Below, piece after piece: positions 17,744-26,534 of a stretch of 64,000 nucleotides of DNA. The position numbers were made by a program, and so were the translations under genes. This DNA comes from Gemmataceae bacterium (lineage in GTDB: Bacteria; Planctomycetota; Planctomycetia; Gemmatales; Gemmataceae): positions 1-64,000 of the forward strand of contig SIAJ01000018.1 of assembly GCA_009691845.1 (NCBI GenBank), given 5' to 3'. Position 1 is the first letter of the stretch. Every line of letters begins with the position of its first letter. The notes beneath the pieces were generated by a model. That model searched no databases. It worked only from the letters and a program-made list of their open reading frames with translations, and was not told the DNA's origin.

Positions 17744-19324
17744 TCAAGCCGTCGGCACCGTCTCCTGTGAAACGTGATCCGTCGGCTTCAATCGTGGCCG
17801 AACTTGTCGTAGTGCGATGCGGTTGATGACTTGCAGAAACGCCTGGGCACTGGCCTCGATCACGTTTGTGTTCACGCCGCGGCCGCTGAGTTTGCGGCCA
17901 TCGAATTCGACTTCCACGACGGCTTCGCCCTGTGCATCGAGGCCACCCGTCACGCTGCGGACGCGATAGTCGCTGACTTTCAATTCGATGCCCGTGCCGC
18001 GTTGAATCGACTTGAGTACGGCATCTACCGGGCCATCACCCACGGCCGGTTCGCAAACCGTGCGGCCATCCTGATGTTTCAGCGTGACGGCTGCTGTTGG
18101 CGGTACGCCGAAACTGGCGCTGCACGAGAAGTTCACCAGCGTCCACACTTCCATCGTGCCGCTGTGGAGTTGATTCTCGACGAGAGCTTCGATGTCCGCA
18201 TCGTAGATGATCTTCTTGCGGTCGGCGAGAACCTTGAAGGCCTCGAAGATGCGGAGCACCTGGGCCTCGTCGGTTTGGTAGCCGAGATCCTGAATCCGCT
18301 GTTTCAACGCATGGCGGCCAGAATGTTTGCCGAGAACGAGGTCCGTGCTGGGAATGCCGACGTCTTCCGGCTTCATGATCTCGTAGGTGCTGCGGTTCTT
18401 CAACATTCCATCCTGATGAATGCCAGCCTCGTGGGCGAAAGCATTTTGACCGACGATCGCTTTGTTCCGCTGCACGTGCATGCCGGTGACCATCGAGAGC
18501 TTGCGGCTCGTGGGCACTAAGAGTCTTGTGTTAATACCGGTGGCGAGCTTGTAAAAGTCTTGCCGCGTTTGAATCGCCATCACGATTTCTTCGAGGGCCG
18601 TGTTGCCGGCCCGTTCGCCGATGCCGTTGACGGTACACTCGACTTGGCGGGCCCCTTCCATCAGTGCCGCGAGACTGTTGGCGACGGCCAGGCCGAGATC
18701 ATTATGACAGTGAACGCTGTAGACGACCTTGTCCGAGCCGCGAACGTTCTTCTTCAAGTAGCGAATGATGTCCGCGTAGTGAGAAGGAACCGCGTAGCCG
18801 ACGGTGTCGGGAATGTTCAGCGTGGTCGCGCCGGCTTCGACCGCTTTCTCACAGACCTCGGCCAGGAATTCCAGTTCGGTGCGGGCCGCATCTTCGGGAG
18901 AGAACTCGACGTCGTCGCAATACCCCTTTGCCCGCTTCACGCTTTCCACTGCCCGGCGAATGATCTCGGCGGGCGTCATCTTCAACTTGAATTCGAGGTG
19001 GATCGCACTGGTCGCCAGGAAGACGTGGATGCGTTTCTTCGGCGCGTCCTTCAAGGCCTCGGCCGCCCTGTCGATGTCGGCCGCGTTACAACGCGCGAGG
19101 CCGGCGATGATCGGACCGGGAACCTCGCGGGCGATAGCCTGGACGGATTCGAAATCGCCGGGCGACGCGATCGGGAAGCCGGCCTCGATGATGTCGACGC
19201 CGAGGTCGCGCAAGGCCCGGGCCATGTCCATCTTCTCCGCGAGATTCATGGAGCAGCCGGGCGACTGCTCGCCATCACGCAGAGTCGTGTCGAAGACCAG
19301 GACGCGGTTCGGATCGGTCGGCAT
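17744..19324 (-). CDS. leuA: 2-isopropylmalate synthase
   Basis: The protein has 526 residues from ATG 19324, which has GGGAG 8 bases upstream; the longer in-frame start at 19342 lies in the leader. LeuA condenses acetyl-CoA with 2-oxoisovalerate, the first committed step of leucine synthesis. The catalytic start [13 protein letters not shown], the metal-binding [14 protein letters not shown] and [15 protein letters not shown] are intact. A full C-terminal LeuA allosteric domain (from about residue 380) shows that feedback inhibition by leucine is likely. A leucine-rich leader peptide and overlapping stems upstream suggest transcription attenuation as a second layer of control. No other leu genes are in the window. 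Confidence 0.97.
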   Translation of the reverse strand: MPTDPNRVLVFDTTLRDGEQSPGCSMNLAEKMDMARALRDLGVDIIEAGFPIASPGDFESVQAIAREVPGPIIAGLARCNAADIDRAAEALKDAPKKRIHVFLATSAIHLEFKLKMTPAEIIRRAVESVKRAKGYCDDVEFSPEDAARTELEFLAEVCEKAVEAGATTLNIPDTVGYAVPSHYADIIRYLKKNVRGSDKVVYSVHCHNDLGLAVANSLAALMEGARQVECTVNGIGERAGNTALEEIVMAIQTRQDFYKLATGINTRLLVPTSRKLSMVTGMHVQRNKAIVGQNAFAHEAGIHQDGMLKNRSTYEIMKPEDVGIPSTDLVLGKHSGRHALKQRIQDLGYQTDEAQVLRIFEAFKVLADRKKIIYDADIEALVENQLHSGTMEVWTLVNFSCSASFGVPPTAAVTLKHQDGRTVCEPAVGDGPVDAVLKSIQRGTGIELKVSDYRVRSVTGGLDAQGEAVVEVEFDGRKLSGRGVNTNVIEASAQAFLQVINRIALRQVRPRLKPTDHVSQETVPTA

Positions 19325-19340
19325 GTTGAAAACTCCCATC

Positions 19341-19376
19341 AACGAAAACGACCCCAGGACTTTTAAGGTCCCAGGG
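19341..19376 (-). terminator. Leader terminator hairpin upstream of leuA (attenuator 3:4 stem)
   Basis: On the minus strand CCCTGGGAC (19376-19368) pairs with GTCCTGGGG (19360-19352) in a 9-bp stem with two G-U pairs and loop CTTAAAA. It is followed by TCGTTTTCGTT, a modest U-tract. It lies between the leucine-rich leader frame and leuA. Its 5' arm overlaps a sequence able to pair with the end of the leader frame. Confidence 0.6.
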
Positions 19377-19455
19377 CCGGTTTAAGTTCGCTCAAGGCGG
19401 ACGACGGTCGGGACCTCTAAGAAGGTGGAAGTAGAAGCGGAAGCCGAAGGAGGTC
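19366..19455 (-). promoter_or_regulatory. Mutually exclusive pairing segments of a putative leucine attenuator
   Basis: Minus-strand reading. Segment 1, GACCTC in leader codons 3-4 (19455-19450), can pair with segment 2, GAGGTC at the leader stop (19417-19412). Segment 2 extended, AGGTCCC (19416-19410), can instead pair with segment 3, GGGACCT (19372-19366). Segment 3 is part of the 5' arm of the terminator stem. A ribosome stalled on the Leu codons would cover segment 1, free segment 2 to hold segment 3, and let transcription enter leuA. This is the classical attenuation layout; the pairings are read by eye. Confidence 0.6.
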
Positions 19456-19461
19456 GTTCAT
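19417..19461 (-). CDS. Leucine-rich leader peptide of leuA (14 residues)
   Basis: The frame ATG (19461) to TAG (19419-19417) encodes MNDLLRLPLLLPPS, with six Leu in 14 residues. It ends 92 bases before the leuA start codon and is followed by an alternative-stem region. Leader peptides rich in the end-product amino acid are the sensor of ribosome-mediated attenuation. The frame has no strong ribosome site (only a GGGCG stretch), and a weak promoter (TTGGCC at 19500-19495, GATATT at 19478-19473 on the minus strand) would start transcription only a few bases before its ATG. These are the weak points of the assignment. Confidence 0.6.
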   Translation of the reverse strand: MNDLLRLPLLLPPS

Positions 19462-19544
19462 TGGTCGCCCGAAATATCTTTCTATCACTTTAGAGGCCAA
19501 TCTGAGAAAAAGCAACAGAGGTTCGATTCGGTGAGACGAGCCCT

Positions 19545-19589
19545 GGCGTAAGCCGCCGGGTGCAGGCACTTCACCCGGCGGCTTACGCC
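19545..19589. repeat. 18-bp perfect inverted repeat (family C, second copy)
   Basis: Arms 19545-19562 and 19572-19589 are perfect over 18 bp around a 9-base loop, with weaker pairing continuing outward. Each arm holds a CGGC-GTAA-GCCG hairpin. It shares the CGCCGGGT core and 9-base loop with the element at 3561-3625. It lies 17 bases after the stop of the PSCyt1 gene. Confidence 0.9.
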
Positions 19590-19605
19590 GCTCGGCTCGC
19601 CCTTT

Positions 19606-22074
19606 TCAGTTCCGAGTAACCGCTTCATGAAGATTCAAAATCACCCGGGCCACGGAAGTCCAGGCCGCCAACTCGCCCGCATCGACGCCGGTGGGTGCCG
19701 GTGCCATTCCAACGGCCAGCAGCTTTTTCGCGCTCTCCGGGTCCTTCTTGAACTCGGCGAGGTGCTTTTGCAGCAGTGTTTCCAGCACCTTGATCTCGTC
19801 CGGCTTGGCATCGCGCGAGAGGGCTCGCCGATACGCGGCATTTAGTCTCGCTGCGGAAGTAGCCCCTTCCTTCATGATGGCCGTCGCAAACACACGCGAG
19901 GCTTCCACGTAGGTGGGGTCATTCAGGAGCACCAGTGCTTGCAGAGGCGTGCTGGAGCGTGGCCGGTCGTTGGTGCATTCTTCGCGACTCGGGGCGTCGA
20001 ATGCCGTCAGGCTTGGGTGCGGAAAACTGCGGCACCAGTAGGTGTATAGGCCGCGACGATATTGCTCTTCATTCTTGTCGTGCTGCCAGGTGCGTTGCGG
20101 GAAGTTCAGCATCGCCCAGTAGCCATCGGGCTGGTACGGCTTCGCACTCGGGCCGCCGACTTTGGTGTTCAACATGCCGGAAGCCGCCAACGCATTGTCG
20201 CGGATGAACTCGGCATCAATGCGGAAACGATTCTGTCGGGACAGCCAGGTGTTGCCTGGATCGCGATCGCGCATGGCCTTCGTCGTCACCGACGATTGAC
20301 GATAGGCATTCGACATCACCATCAGTTTCAGCGAGCCCTTTACGTCCCACTTGGTGCGGACGAAATCCGTGGCCAGCCAGTCGAGCAACTCCGGATGCGA
20401 TGGCGTGGTGCCCTGCGTTCCGAAGTCGTCCAGATTGCGAACGAGCCCTTGGCCAAAGGCAAGTTTCCAGAGTCGATTGACGAACACTCGTGCGGTGAGG
20501 GGGTTCTCCGGCGAGATCATCCACTTCGCCAGATCCATGCGTGTTGCTCGTTCTTTCTTGTCGAGTGAGCCCAGGAATTCCGGAACGCCCGGCTGCACCA
20601 CTTCGCCGGTATCGTCGAGCCAGTTACCACGCGGAAGTATGCGAATCATGCGTGGGGCACCGACGACCGCGACAAGTGTCGTCGGGATTGCCTTCTGAAC
20701 CGATTCGCGTTTCGCCGTGGTGGCCGCGAGTTCCTTGCGGAAGGATTCGGTTTCCGGAGCCACCTGCTCGCGGTAGTGTTGAGCGAGGACTTTCTTGTGA
20801 GCGTCCGTTCGCTTTGCGGCCTCGACGTTCAACGCGTCGGCAACCGGCTTCGGCAATCCCTTCGTGTCTTTCTTTAATGCCCCTGCCCATTTTTCGTAGG
20901 CGGTATCGAGGATCGTCGCTATTGCGATGTTGTTCTTGAGCTTTGCCGACTGTTCGTCGAGACGCTTCAACTCGGCGGACTGATCCGCACTTATGATTGG
21001 CGTTTGTGCCTGTCGACCAACGGGCACTTCGCTCACGTCCGCGAAGAACGAGGCGAATCGGTAGAAGTCCTTCTGGGTGTACGGGTCGTACTTGTGATTG
21101 TGGCATTCGGCACAGCCGAGCGTTGCGCCGAGCCAAGCGTTGGAGGCATTGCGCACGCGGTCGGCTGCATATTTGGCCGTGTACTCCTTGGCCTGGGCTC
21201 CGCCCTCCTCCGTCGTCATCAGCATCTTGTTGTAACCGGACGCGATTCGCTGTTCGTTGGTGGGATTCGGAAGCAGGTCGCCGGCCAACATTTCGACCGT
21301 GAACTGGTCGAACGGTTTGTTCTTGTTGAATGAATCGATGACGAAGTCGCGGAAGAGCCAAACGTCGCGATGGTTGTCGCTGTGGTAGCCGGCCGTGTCC
21401 GCGTAGCGCACGGCGTCCAGCCACATCAGGGCCAACCGTTCGCCAAAGTGCTTGGAAGTGAGCAAGCGATCGACGAGCTTCTCGTATGCCTCGGGCGAGT
21501 TGTCTTTCAGAAACGTCTCTAAATCGGCAGGGCTCGGCGGGAGGCCGAGCAGGTCGAACGAAAGCCGACGGATCAGCGTGACTTTATCTGCTTCGCCGGC
21601 CGGGGTGTATCCGTTCTTCCCGTGTCCATGAGCGATGAACGCGTCGATGGTGTTGCGAACCCAGGCCTGATTTTTCACCGTAGGCATCGCGGGTGCAACG
21701 GGCTTCACATACGCCCAGTGCTGATCGAACTTGGCCCCCTCGTCGATCCAGCGTGTGAGCACTTCCGCCTGTGCTGGCGTGACGGCCGGCTTCTTGGCGT
21801 GGGCCGGCGGCATGACTTCGTCGCTCTCCTTGGAGGTCACGCGTTTGACCAGCGGGCTTTCAATTCCTTTGCCAGGAACGATGGCCTTCTTGATTGCCTC
21901 CTCGCGCAGATCGAGCCGAAATTTCCCCTTGCGCGCCTTCTCGTCGGGACCGTGACAGGCGTAGCACGAGTTCAGGAGGATCGGCCGAACTTCGCGTGTG
22001 TAATCGACCGGAGGGCGCTCGGCAGCGGCCACAGGAACGGCAACGATAGCCAGGAGGAGAGAAAGTTGTTTCAT
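19606..22074 (-). CDS. PSCyt1/DUF1549/DUF1553 cytochrome-type protein
   Basis: The protein has 822 residues from ATG 22074, where a signal peptide begins (KQLSLLLAIVAVPVAAAE). Order of domains: planctomycete cytochrome C domain PSCyt1 with a heme site CYACHGPD (about 37-44) and a MPPAHAKK loop that can supply the axial Met; DUF1549 with GCAECHNHKYDPYTQKDFY, a second CxxCH; and DUF1553 with FVNRLWKLAFGQGLV and SSTPLQALVLLNDP. The family is nearly confined to Planctomycetota and related phyla and usually sits beside DUF1501 genes. It is presumed to be periplasmic and heme-bearing; the function is unknown. Confidence 0.93.
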   Translation of the reverse strand: MKQLSLLLAIVAVPVAAAERPPVDYTREVRPILLNSCYACHGPDEKARKGKFRLDLREEAIKKAIVPGKGIESPLVKRVTSKESDEVMPPAHAKKPAVTPAQAEVLTRWIDEGAKFDQHWAYVKPVAPAMPTVKNQAWVRNTIDAFIAHGHGKNGYTPAGEADKVTLIRRLSFDLLGLPPSPADLETFLKDNSPEAYEKLVDRLLTSKHFGERLALMWLDAVRYADTAGYHSDNHRDVWLFRDFVIDSFNKNKPFDQFTVEMLAGDLLPNPTNEQRIASGYNKMLMTTEEGGAQAKEYTAKYAADRVRNASNAWLGATLGCAECHNHKYDPYTQKDFYRFASFFADVSEVPVGRQAQTPIISADQSAELKRLDEQSAKLKNNIAIATILDTAYEKWAGALKKDTKGLPKPVADALNVEAAKRTDAHKKVLAQHYREQVAPETESFRKELAATTAKRESVQKAIPTTLVAVVGAPRMIRILPRGNWLDDTGEVVQPGVPEFLGSLDKKERATRMDLAKWMISPENPLTARVFVNRLWKLAFGQGLVRNLDDFGTQGTTPSHPELLDWLATDFVRTKWDVKGSLKLMVMSNAYRQSSVTTKAMRDRDPGNTWLSRQNRFRIDAEFIRDNALAASGMLNTKVGGPSAKPYQPDGYWAMLNFPQRTWQHDKNEEQYRRGLYTYWCRSFPHPSLTAFDAPSREECTNDRPRSSTPLQALVLLNDPTYVEASRVFATAIMKEGATSAARLNAAYRRALSRDAKPDEIKVLETLLQKHLAEFKKDPESAKKLLAVGMAPAPTGVDAGELAAWTSVARVILNLHEAVTRN

Positions 22075-22477
22075 GGCTGGCTCGGGAGGCAAGAGTTCAG
22101 GAACGCGAATTTCGGCGGGGCAGGATTCCGACTCAGTTTAGCGTATTCGCCATGAAGCGTCGCGGCTAACGCTTCTGCGAGTGGAGAGTAGCCGCACTCG
22201 TCAGAGTGCGGGAAACCCGCGTTCTGGCGAACGCGGCTACCCGTGCTGTTACAAAGCGAAACGATCTTTTGCTGGCGCGGACATTTGTGGACATTTTGGG
22301 ACACCTCCAGACCGAACTGGCGGTCGACTGCCGAACGCAATACAGGTAATAGCGCCGCGAAGGCAAATGTAAAGCGAACTTTCTGAAAAATGTCGAAATA
22401 GCGTCGACACGAAGAGAGCCACGCTTTTCCCCGATTTGTCGTGTCTTTTGCGCCGTTCGTTGTTACTCTTCTTCTTC
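22075..22477. other. Gene-free spacer between divergent genes
   Basis: About 400 bases between the PSCyt1 start (minus) and the TIM-barrel gene start (plus). It holds the three-way-junction palindrome at 22188-22240; otherwise I see no coding frame with a ribosome site. Both promoters must be here, but no convincing boxes were recognised. Confidence 0.5.
22188..22240. repeat. Three-way-junction inverted repeat (family B, copy 1)
   Basis: The outer arms GTAGCCGC/GCGGCTAC enclose two hairpins, CACTC-GTCA-GAGTG and CGTTC-TGGC-GAACG, so the 53-base element can fold like a small cloverleaf. Copies are at 36832-36885 and 54777-54829, where the two hairpins come in the opposite order, meaning this copy is inverted. 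Unlike most others here, it lies upstream of both neighbouring genes. Confidence 0.95.
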
Positions 22478-23371
22478 ATGCAACCTTGCCTCTTCTCGAT
22501 CAGCTACGGCGGCCTGTGGGGCCAGGCCTCCCTCGATCTACCTGCGTTTGTTGCGAAGGCGGCCGAGCTGGGCTATCGCTCCGTTATGCTCGCGGGCAAG
22601 CGCCCGCACCTGTCGCCGCTGGATTTTCCGGCCGACCGCGTAACCGAGTTGAAGGCGGTCCTTGATCATTACGATGTGACTTGCCCGGTTGTGGCCGCTT
22701 ACACCGATTTCGCTGGGATGCCTGCGGCCGAGGTGCCGGCAATCGAAATGCAGATCGCCTACGTCGAATCGCTGTGCCGAATTGGCCAGGGCCTCGGAGC
22801 ACATATCGTTCGCGTCTTCACTGCGTACGAGACGACCTCTCAGCCGTTGACGACGATCTGGAACCGCGTTGTTGTTGCCCTGCGAGAAGCCTGCGATCGA
22901 GCGGCCACGTTTGGCTTTACCGTCGCGATTCAGAATCATCACGATATTGGCGTGGACTCTGAGGCCTTGTTGGAATTACTCACTGAGATCGATCGGCCGA
23001 ATTGCAAGCTCGGCTTCGATGCCTGGTCGCCTGCTCTGCGAGGCGAGGATGTGTACGAAGCGGCGCTCGAAATGGCTCCGCACACGGTGCTCACAACGAA
23101 TGCCGACTATGTGTGTCTGCCCCGCTATCAGTATCGTCCGGAGTTTGTGAACTACGAACGCGTGGAACCTGATCTCGTACGGGCTGTGCCGTTCGGAGAA
23201 GGCTTCATCGACTACGAGGGATTCTTTGCCGGCCTGCGCGAAGGGGGCTTCGACGGCATCGCCACCTTTGAGATGTGCTCGCCTTTACGTGGTGGCGGTT
23301 CCCTCGCGAATCTGGATCGCTGTGCTTCCCAATACCTCCGCTGGCTTGCCGAGACTGGACAAACGTCATGA
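22478..23371 (+). CDS. Sugar phosphate isomerase/epimerase family TIM barrel (AP endonuclease 2-like)
   Basis: The protein has 297 residues from ATG 22478, chosen because the fold begins directly (CLFSISYGGLWGQASLDL). It fits the xylose isomerase-like TIM-barrel family: FVAKAAELGYRSVMLAG, IVRVFTAYE, VAIQNHHDIGVDSEALLELL and the closing GFDGIATFEMC, with Glu/His/Asp residues able to bind a divalent metal. Such enzymes isomerise or epimerise ketoses or related polyols. Its stop overlaps the start of the MFS transporter gene (ATGA), so the two are translationally coupled and probably act on the same imported substrate. The substrate is unknown. Confidence 0.88.
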   Translation: MQPCLFSISYGGLWGQASLDLPAFVAKAAELGYRSVMLAGKRPHLSPLDFPADRVTELKAVLDHYDVTCPVVAAYTDFAGMPAAEVPAIEMQIAYVESLCRIGQGLGAHIVRVFTAYETTSQPLTTIWNRVVVALREACDRAATFGFTVAIQNHHDIGVDSEALLELLTEIDRPNCKLGFDAWSPALRGEDVYEAALEMAPHTVLTTNADYVCLPRYQYRPEFVNYERVEPDLVRAVPFGEGFIDYEGFFAGLREGGFDGIATFEMCSPLRGGGSLANLDRCASQYLRWLAETGQTS

Positions 23372-24744
23372 CCAACGCGGAACGGCGAGACGATCCGGGC
23401 CTGGCCAAGACCCGACCCACGAACGTCCGCTACATGGTCGTGGCCGTGAGTGCCTTTGCCGCGATGTGGATGTACATCGACCGTGTTTGTTTTTCGACTT
23501 TGTCTCCGGCCATCGGACACGATCTCGGCATCGATCCCGCTAATATGTCCAAGGTTCTCGGGGCGTTCTTCTTCACCTACGCGTTGTTTCAAGTTCCGGT
23601 CGGCTTGTTGGCCGATCGTTTCGGCCCGCGCATCGTTCTAACCATTTGCATCATTGCCTGGTCGATTTGCACGGCGGCCACCTCACTGGCAACCGGAGCA
23701 ATAGGCTTGCTCATGGTTCGCCTCTGCCTGGGGATCACGGAAGCGGGGGCGTATCCTGCTGCCGCGGGGTTGGTCCGCCGTTGGTCATCGCCAACCGAGC
23801 GAGGGCTGCTTAGTAGCATCGTCTCCTTTGGCGGCCGAGCAGGCGGAGCACTCGCTCCCATGTTGACCGTGTTCGCGGCTGTCACTTTGCTGGGAAACTC
23901 CGCGACCGGCGAGCAGAATTGGCGTGGCGTGTTTCTGCTCTATGGTGCGCTCGGGCTGGTTGCCGCCGTCCTGTTCTGGTTCATCTCGCGCGACAATCCG
24001 AGTCGCCATCCCTGGGCGAATGAAGCCGAGGCGGCCCGCGTTCCACAGGCGGAAGCCTCCCCACAAAAGAAATCTTTCGGCGGGCAACTCAACGCATTTC
24101 TGATGGGTGTGATGTCATTCATTTCCAGCCGCAACATGTGGCTCTTCGGGGCGATGCAGTTCTTTGTCAACGTGAGCTGGGTGTTTCTGATTACTAGCTT
24201 GCCGAGCTATCTCGTCGATCGATTTGCCGTGGATAAGGCGGAGGTCGGCAAGATGCAGACGGTTGCTCTCACGATCGGCTTGCTGGGCATGGGCTCAGGC
24301 GGCTTCTTCGCGGACGCCATGTTTCGATGGCTTGGTCCGCGCTGGGGCCGTTCGGTTCCCGTAGCAATCGTGATGATCCTCTGTGCCGGGACATATGCGT
24401 TGGCCACCCAGTTGCCTTCCGCCTGGGGAGTGATCATCGCACTCGGCCTGATGGCCTTCCTGGTCGATCTTGGCATTCCGACAATCTGGGCATTCGCTCA
24501 AGATGTGGGTGGAAAGAACGTCGGTGCGGCACTCGGCTGGGGGAATATGATCGGCAACTTCGGGGCGGCCGTTTCCCCCTACATGCTGCAAAAAATCCGC
24601 GAGGAGTTCGGCTGGGACGTTGCATTTTTCCTCTGCTCGGGAAGTTTCGTTCTGGCGGGTTTCTGCGGTTTGTGCCTGAATGCCACGATTCCGGTGGTGC
24701 AGGTGAAGACCGACACGCGGGCGGAGGATAATCGGGAGGTGTGA
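23368..24744 (+). CDS. MFS transporter, probable sugar acid/anion:cation symporter type
   Basis: The protein has 458 residues and twelve predicted hydrophobic helices, starting at the ATG that overlaps the previous stop. The MFS signature in the loop between helices 2 and 3 is GLLADRFGPRIV (the G-x-x-x-D-R-x-G motif). RLCLGITEAGAYPAAAGLVRRW in helix 4-5 is characteristic of the ACS (anion:cation symporter) branch, which includes galactonate, glucarate and hexuronate importers. Translational coupling to a TIM-barrel isomerase supports uptake of a sugar or sugar acid. It acts in the inner membrane. Confidence 0.92.
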   Translation: MTNAERRDDPGLAKTRPTNVRYMVVAVSAFAAMWMYIDRVCFSTLSPAIGHDLGIDPANMSKVLGAFFFTYALFQVPVGLLADRFGPRIVLTICIIAWSICTAATSLATGAIGLLMVRLCLGITEAGAYPAAAGLVRRWSSPTERGLLSSIVSFGGRAGGALAPMLTVFAAVTLLGNSATGEQNWRGVFLLYGALGLVAAVLFWFISRDNPSRHPWANEAEAARVPQAEASPQKKSFGGQLNAFLMGVMSFISSRNMWLFGAMQFFVNVSWVFLITSLPSYLVDRFAVDKAEVGKMQTVALTIGLLGMGSGGFFADAMFRWLGPRWGRSVPVAIVMILCAGTYALATQLPSAWGVIIALGLMAFLVDLGIPTIWAFAQDVGGKNVGAALGWGNMIGNFGAAVSPYMLQKIREEFGWDVAFFLCSGSFVLAGFCGLCLNATIPVVQVKTDTRAEDNREV

Positions 24745-24746
24745 TG

Positions 24747-24770
24747 GTACTCGGAGTACGCTTTCAGCGT
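24747..24770. repeat. Two overlapping small palindromes after the MFS gene
   Basis: GTACTC-G-GAGTAC (24747-24759) overlaps ACGCT-TTC-AGCGT (24758-24770), beginning 3 bases after the MFS stop. The build resembles one arm of the larger elements in this window. Confidence 0.6.
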
Positions 24771-24870
24771 AAGAACAGATTGCTCGGCGAAGCGTTTATT
24801 ACCGGCAGTTACTCATTCCGTTGCCGCCAACGGATATCATCCATGTGAATCGATCACGTGGAGACAAACG

Positions 24871-25539
24871 ATGCGTGTCGCACACTTCACTTTTCTTTCC
24901 ACGGCTGCCCTCGCGGTTTGGCTGTGCCTTGGCTTTCGAGTGGCCACCCCGAAATCGGATGCCGAAAAACCGTTCGAGAAGGAACTGCTCCAGGTTGCCA
25001 AGAATTACAAATCGTGGGGCCGAGTAGACGACGAAGCTCGTTGGGCCCCCGAGTTGTGCCGGTTGCCGAATCCTTCGGTTGCCCGATTCAGCGCCAGCAA
25101 GGATGCCAATACGCACGGGCAAAAACTGTATTCGATGTTCGCGAAGAACCGTAAAGACTACGTTTCGCCCCTCTCGAAACCGCAATCAATGGGCCAGGTG
25201 ATCGTGAAAGAATCGTGGGTGCCCGAAGAGACGACCGAGGGAAAGCCGGGCGGCATCGATACCAAGAAGACGGTGAGTGGTGGCAAACGACCACGCATCG
25301 ACGGCCAGCATTACCCCTACGCTACCAAGGGGGCCAAGGTCTTCAAAGCCTCGAAACTTGCGGGGCTATACATCATGATGAAGGTTGATCCGAAGTCGCC
25401 GGACGCGGACGAGGGTTGGATCTATGCCACAGTCAGTGCGGACTTGAAAACAGTCACGGCTTCCGGGAAAATCGAATCGTGCATGAAGTGCCACCAAGAC
25501 GCGAAGAGCGACCGCTTGTTTGGATTGCCGAAAAAATAA
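24871..25539 (+). CDS. Cytochrome P460-like c-type heme protein, exported
   Basis: The protein has 222 residues with an N-terminal signal sequence (FTFLSTAALAVWLCLGF). The P460-like domain shows HGQKLYSMFAKNRKDYV, GQVIVKESWVPEE and, near the C-terminus, the heme-attachment site CMKCHQDAKSDRLF (CxxCH). Cytochromes P460 oxidise hydroxylamine or bind NO; the special Lys cross-link cannot be confirmed here, so only periplasmic c-type cytochrome is safe. Its TAA stop overlaps the next gene's ATG (TAATG), which couples it to the D-glutamate cyclase-like gene. Confidence 0.85.
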   Translation: MRVAHFTFLSTAALAVWLCLGFRVATPKSDAEKPFEKELLQVAKNYKSWGRVDDEARWAPELCRLPNPSVARFSASKDANTHGQKLYSMFAKNRKDYVSPLSKPQSMGQVIVKESWVPEETTEGKPGGIDTKKTVSGGKRPRIDGQHYPYATKGAKVFKASKLAGLYIMMKVDPKSPDADEGWIYATVSADLKTVTASGKIESCMKCHQDAKSDRLFGLPKK

Positions 25540-26444
25540 TGACGATCGACGAACAACTTCGAGCCCTCCGCGACATCGTGCAAGTCGACGTCGGCAACCG
25601 CGGGCTGGCACGCGATCCGAATGACAATCTCTTCACCGCCTGCCCGGATGATTTTGCTAACGCGTGCCGATCACTCACAGAGCATTCGAATCCTCATGTG
25701 GGCATTGTCACGGGTTTCATGATCCCCTCGGTCGACCCACCCACAGGCGAAACCGATGGTCCACCGGGGGCTTTGTTCCTCGCACACGTTCTGGCGAAGC
25801 TTGGAATTCGCGTCTTTCTTCAGAGTGATGATGCGGGGATGAACGCGTTGAGAGTCGCACGAGGCCAGGTGCCGCTCATTGAACTGTCGAAGAGTCTGAA
25901 GCGAGACGAGTATTTCCCGGACGACCTGACCCATCTCATCGCGATTGAACGCTGCGGGCCGACACACGAGGATGGAAGCAACCGCACCATGCGTGGCCGG
26001 GATCTCACGGATCTCACGGCTCCGGCCCACGTTCTCTTCGAGGGTCCACGAAAATACGTCACAATCGGCATCGGCGATGGTGGCAACGAGATCGGCATGG
26101 GCAAGGTGCCGCGTGCCACGATTGCCAAGAACATACCGAACGGCGACACCGTCGCTTGTCGCACGGCCACGGATTTCCTGATTGTCGCGGGCATCAGCAA
26201 TTGGGGAGCGTATGCCTTGGCTGCCGGCGTGATGCTGCTTCGAGAGAAGATTGACGTTGGCTTTTTTGATCCTGGACCCGAATTGCAGTTGCTTGAACGG
26301 CTCGTGCGGGAAGGGCCCCTGGTCGACGGCGTTACCGGCCAACGGACCGCCACCGTCGATGGGCTTTCGTTTGCGGAATACGCGAAGCCACTGTCGAAGA
26401 TTCGCGAGGTCTTGCTAGCTCAGGCTTCCAACTTGAGCGAATGA
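25539..26444 (+). CDS. D-glutamate cyclase-like (DUF4392) protein
   Basis: The protein has 301 residues, starting at the ATG overlapping the stop of the cytochrome gene. The DUF4392 fold, shared with the C-terminal half of human D-glutamate cyclase, is recognisable: GIVTGFMIPSVDPPTGETDGP, LFLAHVLAKLGIRVFLQSD, IAIERCGPTHEDGS and the strongly conserved YVTIGIGDGGNEIGMGK. In known relatives this domain converts D-glutamate to 5-oxo-D-proline. The last codons (QASNLSE and the stop) come from a palindromic repeat, so the C-terminus seems to have been altered by that insertion. Confidence 0.8.
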   Translation: MTIDEQLRALRDIVQVDVGNRGLARDPNDNLFTACPDDFANACRSLTEHSNPHVGIVTGFMIPSVDPPTGETDGPPGALFLAHVLAKLGIRVFLQSDDAGMNALRVARGQVPLIELSKSLKRDEYFPDDLTHLIAIERCGPTHEDGSNRTMRGRDLTDLTAPAHVLFEGPRKYVTIGIGDGGNEIGMGKVPRATIAKNIPNGDTVACRTATDFLIVAGISNWGAYALAAGVMLLREKIDVGFFDPGPELQLLERLVREGPLVDGVTGQRTATVDGLSFAEYAKPLSKIREVLLAQASNLSE

Positions 26445-26472
26445 GTCTTGCTCAGGTTGAAATCCTGAGCTA
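26416..26472. repeat. Inverted repeat (family F) forming the 3' end of a coding region
   Basis: Arms 26416-26438 and 26450-26472 match at 20 of 23 positions. The left arm and loop encode the last residues and the stop of the DUF4392 gene. The same CTCAGG/TTGGAAACC-type core recurs at 35516-35635. Confidence 0.85.
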
Positions 26473-26534
26473 CCAAGAGTGTCTGTCCAAAAATCGGTGG
26501 ACCCGCTCGCAGCTCATTCGCTACATTTCGCAAC

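Noticed and set aside
19515-19540. tRNA-like T-loop sequence (GGTTCGATTC)
   Set aside because: No acceptor stem, anticodon arm or D-arm can be built around it.
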